Origin: Pseudothermotoga sp.
GTDB taxonomy: Bacteria; Thermotogota; Thermotogae; Thermotogales; DSM-5069
Length of the DNA: 13,492 nt
NCBI GenBank assembly: GCA_003510135.1
Contig: DOKY01000020.1
Coordinates: 14,381-27,872, forward strand
Direction of reading: 5' to 3'
Every line of letters begins with the position of its first letter. The stretch's first letter is position 1. The notes beneath the pieces were generated by a model, which saw nothing but the letters and a program-made list of their open reading frames with translations, was not told where the DNA came from and searched no databases. Both the position numbers and the translations under genes were made by a program. Positions 7,293-13,492 of this stretch are shown piece by piece.

Positions 7293-7427
7293 TTACTCAA
7301 GAAAGCTCTTTCTTTCTCGATATTTCTTCATCGTCTTGTATCCGTACCACAAGTGTCGCGCTTTCTGCCCTTCGCGATCTCGGGAGAATCCGCACTTGGA
7401 GAAAAGCTTACAGGCAAGGTATGGATT
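7293..7427 (-). pseudogene. Remnant of a GNAT acetyltransferase (C-terminal 44 codons)
   Basis: A short open stretch starts exactly at the last base of the large gene's stop codon and ends at TAA 7295-7293. It reads NPYLACKLFSKCGFSRD, then GQKARHLWYGYK, then KKYRERKSFLE. The first part matches the GNAT acetyl-CoA-fold pattern N-x-x-A-x-x-L-F-x-K-x-G-F found in the last third of these enzymes, and the rest resembles their C-terminal strand. There is no start codon or ribosome binding site, and the upstream two thirds are missing, replaced by the 3' end of the large gene. This looks like a gene truncated when the large gene arrived or the region was rearranged. The call rests on motif reading by eye, so moderate confidence. 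Confidence 0.5.
7298..7330. repeat. Imperfect 33-bp direct repeat, copy 1
   Basis: Aligned by eye without gaps to 11571-11603, 29 of 33 bases match (both copies begin CAAGAAAGCT on the plus strand). This copy lies in the last codons of the GNAT remnant. The two copies bracket the large AT-rich gene, about 4.27 kb apart. The rest of the gap between gntR and the large gene holds the promoter and operator described separately. Confidence 0.6.
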
Positions 7428-10400
7428 TACTCAACAGCGCAAATCTGAAAACCGTAGTCAAATTTATCTCCATGCTTCATCCAGAGGATGAGTATGTTGT
7501 TACCGTGCAAGGGATACACACCAGCAATCATATTCACGCTGGCTCCATCGAGTTTTAGAAGTTCGACACTTTCAGATCCATCTATCTTCATAGCTTTCAA
7601 CTCAAGGCCTTCTCCAAAAACAAACCATTTACCGCCTGGCAAGACAGCGCAAGCATAACCATCAAAAACGGTTTGGTAGGTGTTCAAAGAATCTTTTTGT
7701 GCATCATACACATTGACCCTGTTGTTCTCATCCACGAAAAACACCATGTCCGTTCCGGGTATCCACTGAAGTACTCTGTTCTGATGGGTTGTACCTACAA
7801 CTTTGTACGAAGCATCATCTGATTTCAGTAGATATATCTTTGAAGGAATCTCATAAGCAAGCACGAATTCGCCCGATGGACTCGTTCCGTACAAAGCAAC
7901 TCCTGTTATAGTGGTGATTGATTTGCGTTCAACAACATTTCCAGCATCACTTATCACAAATCCTTCACCATTATAGGAATATATATAGAGTTCGTTATCC
8001 GCTGTCCAGCGGAAGTTGTACCCATCATTGGAAATGAGTTCTACAGCTTCTGAAGGCAGAGTCAGTTGCTCAAATTTCTGTGTTCTCAAATTGTAAAGTC
8101 TGAATCGTTGTTCAGGCGTGCTCGTGTTTTGTTGAAGTTCTATCAACAGTTTTTCACCACTTGGAGATAATGCAAACCGATATCCTGGATATCCTTTGTT
8201 CATTACATCGAGCCATACAATTTCACCTTGAATGAGCTTGGCTGGCTTCTCTATCACATCGAATGATCCTTCAGTCTTTGAAGATTGTGTACCAACTTTT
8301 GCTTCTCTAATTACCATATCCTCGATTTTTCTTCTGATTTCCTCTTCTCGTGCGGAATACCAAAAACCAGCATCAACACCATAACTTTTGATTACTTCGA
8401 CAGCTTTTTGGTGACCTTCATTGAGTATCTTCAATAATTCTTCTTTTTTCTCACGAGTAACGAAATTGCCTTTGGATACTATCACTTCAATTTCCGGCTC
8501 AATACGCTTCAAATATTTCTCCATTACTTTGTCAGCTTCTTTTGCAGCCAGTGATTTTGTTTCTGCTCCTTTCAGAAAATCTCTAAAGCTTTCAACGAGC
8601 TTCAATGCCATTTCAAGATCTCCACCAACAGCGCCCATTATGTACGGATTATCGAAAGAAAGCGGATAAGAAGTCCCAACTTTCTGATTGAAAGCAGACC
8701 TTATAAGCATCCTGATGTAATATGCTCCTTCATTTCTGATGCGATCGTCGGGATAGTTTTCAAAATCCACGATTTTGTTGCTAAAATCGCTTATCCTTCT
8801 CTTTAGATCATGGCGATAATCATCCAAAGATGCCTCTTCGTAGTTTTTCAAAGAATGGGTGGCTTCGTTTTTCAAACTTTCGTTCCTTCTAATGAGAATC
8901 TTCAAATATTTCGAAGCCACCTCAGATCTTGCCGAATCCAGTAAAGATACCCCGTAATTCTTCATGCTATATATTTCGTCGCTAAGCTGTGATACTTCCT
9001 CCCGCAGTTGAAGCCAGTTTTCATACCGAACGTCGACGTCCTTCGTTGACAAAGCTATAGACCTGAGCTTTTCTTCGGCTGCATCGGGTGTGATCTTCTC
9101 ATTCCACATATCCACCAGCGTCTGACACATGCCCTCTATTCTTTTGGTCCAAGCTTTCAGATACGTGTTTTCAAATGAATCGAAATCGTTTACGAGCATC
9201 TGTAATAGTTGATCAAACAATTCCAGCTTTTCCTGTTGAAAGACGAGGTGGGCTTCTAAATAGATCCTGGTTTTCGTGTTTTTCTCTTTCAGCAGATAAA
9301 TCCATTCAGACAGGGGCCATTCCCAATCCATTAATGCTTGCAGTCTACTCAACAATGAGTTTCTTGAAGATTGTATAGAATTGATGCTATTGGCAAAGAT
9401 ATTCTCGCCCGATTCGTTCGTATAATGATACTTCGGCGCACTTCCAAAAAGTCTCAGGAGATCTTCCCATAATTTGTTCGTTTCATTCAGAAGATTTTGC
9501 GTCAGTCTCTTTTCTTCATATAAAAGGGCAAGCAGATTTTCTGTAATCCAATTCCCGTGTTCAAGTAAAAAGATGCTGGGGGAATCTGAGTAAAGGCTGT
9601 CAATAAAGCTTTTCCCGAATCCAGATCCAGCATTACTGGTGAAATCGTTGATCAAGTGCGAAAAGCTGGAAAAATAGCCACCTTTCGGAACATACTGGCC
9701 TGTTTTGCTTTGATAGAGCGCCGTGAAATCTTCGATTTTCGTGCTCATTGTGTTATCTATATTTCTTATTTCATTCTTGATGTGCACCGCATTTATAATA
9801 TTTGAAAATTGCTCTTTGAAGATGCTTTGTGCTTCTTCTATCTTCATGTCGTATTCAGAACGTTGGTTATTTAGCGAGGTTATGTATTCATTGGCAGTTT
9901 TTTCTACTTCGCTTTTTCTACTGTTATAATCCTGCCAAGACAAATTTCCATTTTCATATTTCGTTTTGAGCGCGCTCACTATCTTGCCCTTTATCGTAGT
10001 AACGGAAGAAGCGTACAGGTTTACCACCCGGTGAACTTCGGTTCTATAAGTGCCCAATGAGATCTCGTCATTTTCCAGCTTCGCGAAAAGCTCCTTAATA
10101 AGCTGTTCTGATTTATCAGGGAGGGGTATGGTTTTCTCCGATGAAGAGTTGCTCATCGCTTCGAGCTGTTTCTCGATTGATTCGATGGCACTGATCTCCA
10201 CTGCAGGATCCTCTCTGCTCACGGTTTCCCGGATTCTCTCAACGATTTCCTCGGGCATTATTTCTTCTTCGGTAGTTATCAAACTCGTGGAACGCTGTGG
10301 CTTTATATCTGGAAGTCTTTTACTGATTGCCTGTTTCCTCTTCATGAGAAAATACGTCCTATCAAAATAACATCTGTTTATTTCAGATTCATTGTTCCCA

Positions 10401-11353
10401 ACGAGTTCCCTGATTTGCTTTATGAAAACCACTTCATTTGTCGCAAGATCGTTGAACATCAGCTGAAAATCGACAACGTTGTAGTACTTTAAAAAGAGCT
10501 CTGCGATAAGTGATGGTGTCTCAATAAGGTTTTTCAGGATTCCTTCGGCTTTGTTTTTTACGGTTTCCTCGATGGCCTCTTCCGCTAGCTTACCACCCCT
10601 TTCTAAAATCTCAAGTTTCAGTCTTTCAGTCAGTTCGCTTTTGAGCTCTTCTTTCAGATTGTCAGAAACTTTTGTAAGGACCTTATCGAGGATTTTTTTA
10701 TCCTCGGTATTTTCAAAGGGGTCAACAAAATACGTTTTCCACCAGTAGTTTGCGATTTTGTCAGTGGCACCATAGTTACTTTTACAGTAGTCAATGAAGG
10801 TAACTTTGTAGGTCGAGTCTACCAGTTGAAGAATTGCATTTTTGATAACGCCACTCACATCACCCTCAAGTAGCGGTTCCAAAATGCTTTTCCAGTTTGA
10901 CAGCACATCGTCAATGACCTTCGCCGCAGTTTCTAAAGAACCTTTCAAGCTTTCGGACGCAACGTAATCTATAGAAGTGTATAGATTCGATTCTACAAGC
11001 GCTATCAGCTGCTTGTTTTCTCTGAGCTTTACTTTCTGATATTCTAATTGAAGTTTTCTAAGCTCTTCATCGGAAGCTCCTCTGCTCCTTGCATCGTTGA
11101 TTTGTTGAACTACCCTTGTCACCTCACCCTGCAATCGACTCAAAAGCGGGTCTTTTGAGTACAAGGCATCATAAAAATATTCACTTCCATATTTAAACAA
11201 CCCAGTGCGGTTAATTAAGTTTTGAAGCGCCCTAGAATAAGACTTGTTAAGTTCGCTGAGTGAGTTAATCTGATGTACTAAAGAGTCACCATGTTGTGCA
11301 AAGCCAATAAGTGCAATTAAAACAAAGAAGCATAACATAAGATTCTTTTTCAT
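7427..11353 (-). CDS. Large exported helical protein with C-terminal beta-propeller-like domain, function unknown
   Basis: 1308 residues; I do not recognise a named family. A clear signal peptide comes first (MKKN, hydrophobic 5-18, likely cleavage after GFA at about 19). Residues 20-1020 are rich in Lys, Glu, Leu, Ser and Asn and read as long helices and coiled coils. Two adjacent similar helical hairpins occur at about 425-462 and 465-502 (KLENDEISLGTYRTEV and KYENGNLSWQDYNSRK), with a weaker one at 749-765. After a polar linker (about 1021-1040) the C-terminus (about 1045-1308) turns beta-rich, with repeated blades such as FALSPSGEKLLI, GTSPSGEFVLAY and WIPGTDMVFFVD, as in TolB/PD40-like propellers. 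ATG 11353 has GGAGGAG upstream and an extended -10 promoter. Base composition is more AT-rich than the flanks, it stands alone in its transcription unit, and it interrupts metabolic genes, suggesting acquisition. It is probably periplasmic or surface-associated; its role is unknown. Confidence 0.85.
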   Translation of the reverse strand: MKKNLMLCFFVLIALIGFAQHGDSLVHQINSLSELNKSYSRALQNLINRTGLFKYGSEYFYDALYSKDPLLSRLQGEVTRVVQQINDARSRGASDEELRKLQLEYQKVKLRENKQLIALVESNLYTSIDYVASESLKGSLETAAKVIDDVLSNWKSILEPLLEGDVSGVIKNAILQLVDSTYKVTFIDYCKSNYGATDKIANYWWKTYFVDPFENTEDKKILDKVLTKVSDNLKEELKSELTERLKLEILERGGKLAEEAIEETVKNKAEGILKNLIETPSLIAELFLKYYNVVDFQLMFNDLATNEVVFIKQIRELVGNNESEINRCYFDRTYFLMKRKQAISKRLPDIKPQRSTSLITTEEEIMPEEIVERIRETVSREDPAVEISAIESIEKQLEAMSNSSSEKTIPLPDKSEQLIKELFAKLENDEISLGTYRTEVHRVVNLYASSVTTIKGKIVSALKTKYENGNLSWQDYNSRKSEVEKTANEYITSLNNQRSEYDMKIEEAQSIFKEQFSNIINAVHIKNEIRNIDNTMSTKIEDFTALYQSKTGQYVPKGGYFSSFSHLINDFTSNAGSGFGKSFIDSLYSDSPSIFLLEHGNWITENLLALLYEEKRLTQNLLNETNKLWEDLLRLFGSAPKYHYTNESGENIFANSINSIQSSRNSLLSRLQALMDWEWPLSEWIYLLKEKNTKTRIYLEAHLVFQQEKLELFDQLLQMLVNDFDSFENTYLKAWTKRIEGMCQTLVDMWNEKITPDAAEEKLRSIALSTKDVDVRYENWLQLREEVSQLSDEIYSMKNYGVSLLDSARSEVASKYLKILIRRNESLKNEATHSLKNYEEASLDDYRHDLKRRISDFSNKIVDFENYPDDRIRNEGAYYIRMLIRSAFNQKVGTSYPLSFDNPYIMGAVGGDLEMALKLVESFRDFLKGAETKSLAAKEADKVMEKYLKRIEPEIEVIVSKGNFVTREKKEELLKILNEGHQKAVEVIKSYGVDAGFWYSAREEEIRRKIEDMVIREAKVGTQSSKTEGSFDVIEKPAKLIQGEIVWLDVMNKGYPGYRFALSPSGEKLLIELQQNTSTPEQRFRLYNLRTQKFEQLTLPSEAVELISNDGYNFRWTADNELYIYSYNGEGFVISDAGNVVERKSITTITGVALYGTSPSGEFVLAYEIPSKIYLLKSDDASYKVVGTTHQNRVLQWIPGTDMVFFVDENNRVNVYDAQKDSLNTYQTVFDGYACAVLPGGKWFVFGEGLELKAMKIDGSESVELLKLDGASVNMIAGVYPLHGNNILILWMKHGDKFDYGFQICAVE

Positions 11354-11378
11354 GGCCACTCCTCCAATCATCCAGAAA

Positions 11379-11399
11379 GGGTATAGGTTAATTATACCA
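11379..11399 (-). promoter_or_regulatory. Dyad resembling the GntR operator, overlapping the large gene's -10
   Basis: GGTATA and TATACC form a perfect dyad separated by 7 bp (GGTTAAT). The half-sites and the spacer core TAACC (minus strand) are shared with the dyad at the gntR promoter, although the half-site spacing differs by about 2 bp. It fully covers the predicted extended -10 of the large gene, so a bound protein would block transcription. Control by the GntR regulator encoded downstream is inferred from this likeness. Confidence 0.45.
11391..11399 (-). promoter_or_regulatory. Extended -10 promoter of the large gene
   Basis: On the minus strand TGG is followed directly by a perfect TATAAT (11396-11391). 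The best -35 at 17-bp spacing is weak (TTTAAT), as is usual for extended -10 promoters. It predicts a transcript start near 11384 and a leader of about 30 nt that carries the GGAGGAG ribosome binding site before ATG 11353. The remaining gap up to the glcD stop holds a direct repeat and an isolated AGGAGG but no convincing gene. Confidence 0.65.
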
Positions 11400-11570
11400 C
11401 CTGTGGTGCAAACATTAAACAGTTTATAGGACCAACGAGTGAGGGGGCGACTAAGCAAATACGCTGCATTATTGGCGCTGATCTTGCGAAGAAGACACAT
11501 GCTTTTTGAGGATGCCCAACAGCACAAAAATATTCAGACTCGTGCCTCCTAAGCGAGAAAAATATCTCAC

Positions 11571-11603
11571 CAAGAAAGCTTTTTATTTCTCGTTATTCCT
11601 TCA
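11571..11603. repeat. Imperfect 33-bp direct repeat, copy 2
   Basis: Same orientation as 7298-7330, with 29 of 33 bases identical by hand alignment. This copy starts on the stop codon of the GlcD-type dehydrogenase gene and runs into the gap beyond. Read in the frame of the GNAT remnant it gives a similar tail (REIKSFL versus RERKSFL) interrupted by a stop, so it may itself be a decayed copy of that gene end. Confidence 0.6.
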
Positions 11604-12992
11604 ATCTGGAAAAATCTTCCCGGGGTTCAGAATGTTGTTCGGATCGAAGAGTTTTTTGAGGCTTCTCATGAGTGTTATCTCTTTTTCTCCAAGAAACATG
11701 CTCAAATACCTTTTTCGTTTCAATCCCACACCGTGCTCTCCAGTCAGACTGCCTTCGAGTTGTACCGTGATCCTGTAGAGCTCTTCGAGCGCTTCTTCCA
11801 ACGATCTTTTCCACACTTCATCGTTCATTCCATCAGGCTTCAGAAACGTCACGTGCACGTTGCCGTCGCCGACGTGGCCGAAGTTCAGAACCTCCAGGTT
11901 ACACTGACGTGCAATTTCGTAGCTCGAAAGAATCAATTTTGGCATCTTGGCAGTAGGAACGACTACATCTTCCATGCAATGCGTGGGCCTGAAGGCAATG
12001 ATACCTTCGGCTATCGCTTTTCTGAAGCGCCAGATCTTCATACGCTGAGTCCTGTTGTCTGCAATGTACACCTCTAAAGCTTTCATCTGCATGAGCCTTT
12101 CACCCAGCTCGATGTACTCCCTTGTTAGGCTCTGCTTGCTGGTAGATTCCAGCTCGAAAATCAGATGACATTCGGCTTCCGGGTTTGGTATGCTCTCGTT
12201 CAAAAACTTCGAAGCCATCTCACTGGAGGCTTTATCCATGAACTCGATCGAGGCGGGAAGCACTCCGGACTGCGACAGCACCTTTGGAACGCAGAGCAGT
12301 GCGTCTTCAATGTCTCTGAACGGAACGAGCAACACTGCAGCACATTTCGGCCTCGGTACGAGTCTCAGCACGATCTTTGTCACGATACCGAGCGTACCCT
12401 CGCTGCCAACGAAGAGTCTGATCAGATCGTATCCTGTGACGTTCTTCAGCGTCTTTCCACCGAAGCTGACGATTTCACCGGTGGGAAGAACAACTTCCAG
12501 ACCGAGTATGTGAAAAGACGTTGGTCCATATTTTATGACCTTGACACCACCCGCGTTCTCTGCAACGTTTCCACCTATGGAAGAACTCTCGCTGCTCGCC
12601 GGGTCACCCGCGTAGAACAACCCACGTTCTTCGGCGATCTTCTGTATTTCTCCGGTGATCACTCCGGGTTCGACCGTGATGGTCAAGTTCTCTTCGTCAA
12701 ACTCGACGATTCTGTTCATCCTTTCCAGAGAAACAACGATCGAATCTTTCGTCGGCACCGCGCCGCCAGAAAGACCCGTTCCTGCGCCACGTGGCACAAC
12801 AGAAACTCTTCTTTCGTTCGCCCATTTGAGGATCGCTGAAACCTGTTCCGTGCTCGTCGGGAAAACCACGGCCAGAGGAAGCTGGCCCTCCACACCGCTC
12901 GTTTCATCGTGTGAGTACTTCTCGAGTTCTTCCGGGTCAAACTTGACGTTTTCGATTCCCAGAAGCTGTATCAGTTCATCAACGATTTTCAT
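11601..12992 (-). CDS. FAD-linked 2-hydroxyacid dehydrogenase (GlcD / D-lactate dehydrogenase type)
   Basis: 463 residues, the usual size for GlcD and D-lactate dehydrogenases of the PCMH/VAO FAD-binding fold. The FAD domain carries PRGAGTGLSGG (67-77), SSIGGNVAENAGG (137-149) and KNVTGYDLIRLFVGSEGTLG (183-202). The C-terminal oxidase domain has the metal or substrate histidines of FGHVGDGNVHV (about 371-381) and the GEHGVG motif (about 418-423), ending in the family's NPGKIF. It oxidises a 2-hydroxy acid (lactate or glycolate type) to the 2-oxo acid, passing electrons to a partner. ATG 12992 is preferred because GGAG lies 10 nt upstream; the GTG at 13001 is only 1 nt from it. The gene overlaps the end of etfA by 14 nt, so an electron-transfer flavoprotein is the likely electron acceptor, as in lactate dehydrogenase/Etf complexes. 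Confidence 0.9.
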   Translation of the reverse strand: MKIVDELIQLLGIENVKFDPEELEKYSHDETSGVEGQLPLAVVFPTSTEQVSAILKWANERRVSVVPRGAGTGLSGGAVPTKDSIVVSLERMNRIVEFDEENLTITVEPGVITGEIQKIAEERGLFYAGDPASSESSSIGGNVAENAGGVKVIKYGPTSFHILGLEVVLPTGEIVSFGGKTLKNVTGYDLIRLFVGSEGTLGIVTKIVLRLVPRPKCAAVLLVPFRDIEDALLCVPKVLSQSGVLPASIEFMDKASSEMASKFLNESIPNPEAECHLIFELESTSKQSLTREYIELGERLMQMKALEVYIADNRTQRMKIWRFRKAIAEGIIAFRPTHCMEDVVVPTAKMPKLILSSYEIARQCNLEVLNFGHVGDGNVHVTFLKPDGMNDEVWKRSLEEALEELYRITVQLEGSLTGEHGVGLKRKRYLSMFLGEKEITLMRSLKKLFDPNNILNPGKIFPD

Positions 12993-13492
12993 CGTTCTCA
13001 CGCTCCAGTCTGTTCACCAGTTCGCTCAGTACCCAGTACGCGTCGGCCACGATGCCGATGTCCGCGACCTTGAAGATGGGTGCGTATCTGTCCTTGTTTA
13101 TCGCGACAACGATCTCTGATGTCTGCATTCCAGCAAGGTGCTGTACCGCACCGGATATGCCCGCCGCGATGTAGATCCTCGGCTTGACAGTCTTACCACT
13201 CAGACCAACCTGATGGTCATGCGAAAGCCATCTGACGTCCACCACAGCACGCGATGCACCCACAGCACCTTTCACCAGATTTGCGAGTTTGAATGCCACC
13301 TGCACGTTCTCTTTCTTCCGAAGTCCCTTACCTACGGACACGATGATCTTCGCTTCTTCGAGCCTCGCACCTGCCTGCTTTGGTTCGACAGAGATGAGCT
13401 GGCATCTGTCAGGCAGGTCTTCGATCCTCTCTTCTACGAATTTCACATCGGCTTTCTCGACATTCGATAGTTTCGAACACACCCGGTCTCAC
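12979..13492 (-). CDS. etfA: Electron transfer flavoprotein alpha subunit, C-terminal part, partial with apparent frameshift
   Basis: The conserved FAD-binding half of EtfA: VSVGKGLRKKENV, GASRAVVDVRW, HQVGLSGKTVKP, YIAAGISGAVQHLAGM, INKDRYAPIF and VADIGIVAD follow in the expected order. EtfA pairs with EtfB to carry electrons between flavin dehydrogenases and NAD, ferredoxin or quinone acceptors. The frame of this domain has an in-frame TGA at 13491-13489. The adjacent frame at the window edge reads VRPGVFE, the standard EtfA motif just before this region, so the gene switches frame near 13470-13478. Removing one A from the short A run there would restore VRPGVFELSNVEKADV. This may be a sequencing error, a recent mutation or a real frameshift. 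The remainder of etfA, and probably etfB, lies beyond the right edge. Confidence 0.85.

Noticed and set aside
7301..7316. AT-rich hairpin AAGAAA/TTTCTT as terminator of the large gene
   Set aside because: The stem is weak and is not followed by a T-run; it is part of the direct-repeat copy.
9604..9634. Walker A-like match A-x4-G-K-S at residues 575-582 of the large protein
   Set aside because: It matches the loose pattern only, has no Walker B or strand context, and sits in a helical protein that is exported away from ATP.
7427..11527. Longer reading frame for the large gene starting at 11527
   Set aside because: The added 58 residues have no ribosome binding site at proper spacing, lie upstream of the TATAAT promoter, and would bury the clear signal peptide that starts at 11353.
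11469..11537. A 22-codon frame with CTG start, 7 nt after an AGGAGG in the gap downstream of glcD
   Set aside because: The start codon is atypical, the peptide is very short and there is no similarity to anything I know. The AGGAGG may be a relic. Left out as unsupported.
1..13492. tRNA, rRNA, CRISPR arrays, insertion-sequence transposases
   Set aside because: I saw no cloverleaf, no spaced identical repeats and no transposase motifs on either strand.

Overview
The window is a bacterial chromosomal segment in which every supported gene lies on the minus strand, so transcription runs from high to low coordinates. Protein flavour, strong AGGAGG-type ribosome binding sites and tight gene packing suggest a thermophilic anaerobe of the Thermotogota (Pseudothermotoga/Thermotoga-like). 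This is an inference from sequence style, with no rRNA or marker gene to confirm it.

Layout in the direction of transcription. (1) 13492-11601: the C-terminal part of an electron-transfer flavoprotein alpha subunit (etfA) overlaps a GlcD-type FAD-linked 2-hydroxyacid (lactate/glycolate) dehydrogenase. The etfA reading frame appears broken by a 1-nt shift at the window edge. (2) 11353-7427: one very large, AT-richer gene encodes a 1308-residue exported protein of unknown function, mostly alpha-helical, with a C-terminal beta-propeller-like region. Its 3' end abuts a 44-codon remnant of a GNAT acetyltransferase, and an imperfect 33-bp direct repeat brackets the unit. (3) 7158-1: a tightly spaced operon of at least eight genes. 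It encodes a GntR/FCD regulator, a complete tripartite tricarboxylate transporter (TctA, TctC, TctB order), a LarA-type nickel-pincer racemase/epimerase, an NAD-dependent D-2-hydroxyacid dehydrogenase, a DapA-family class I aldolase, and an HpcH/HpaI class II aldolase cut off by the left edge.

How the genes may work together (inference). The transporter would bring in a carboxylic acid, probably a 2-hydroxy acid. LarA would invert its C2 configuration, the D-hydroxyacid dehydrogenase would interconvert it with a 2-oxo acid, and one or both aldolases would cleave the 2-oxo acid to pyruvate plus an aldehyde or second acid. The substrate cannot be named from sequence. The adjacent EtfA/GlcD pair, together with LarA, recalls the lct lactate operon of Acetobacterium woodii (EtfB-EtfA-LDH, permease, racemase), where the LDH/Etf complex couples lactate oxidation to NAD by electron confurcation.

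Regulation. Similar dyads built on GGTAT/ATACC overlap the promoter regions of both the GntR operon (7171-7191) and the large orphan gene (11379-11399). This suggests that one GntR regulator may control both. A perfect 10-bp GC-rich hairpin between tctC and tctB probably adjusts expression of the binding protein relative to the genes after it.
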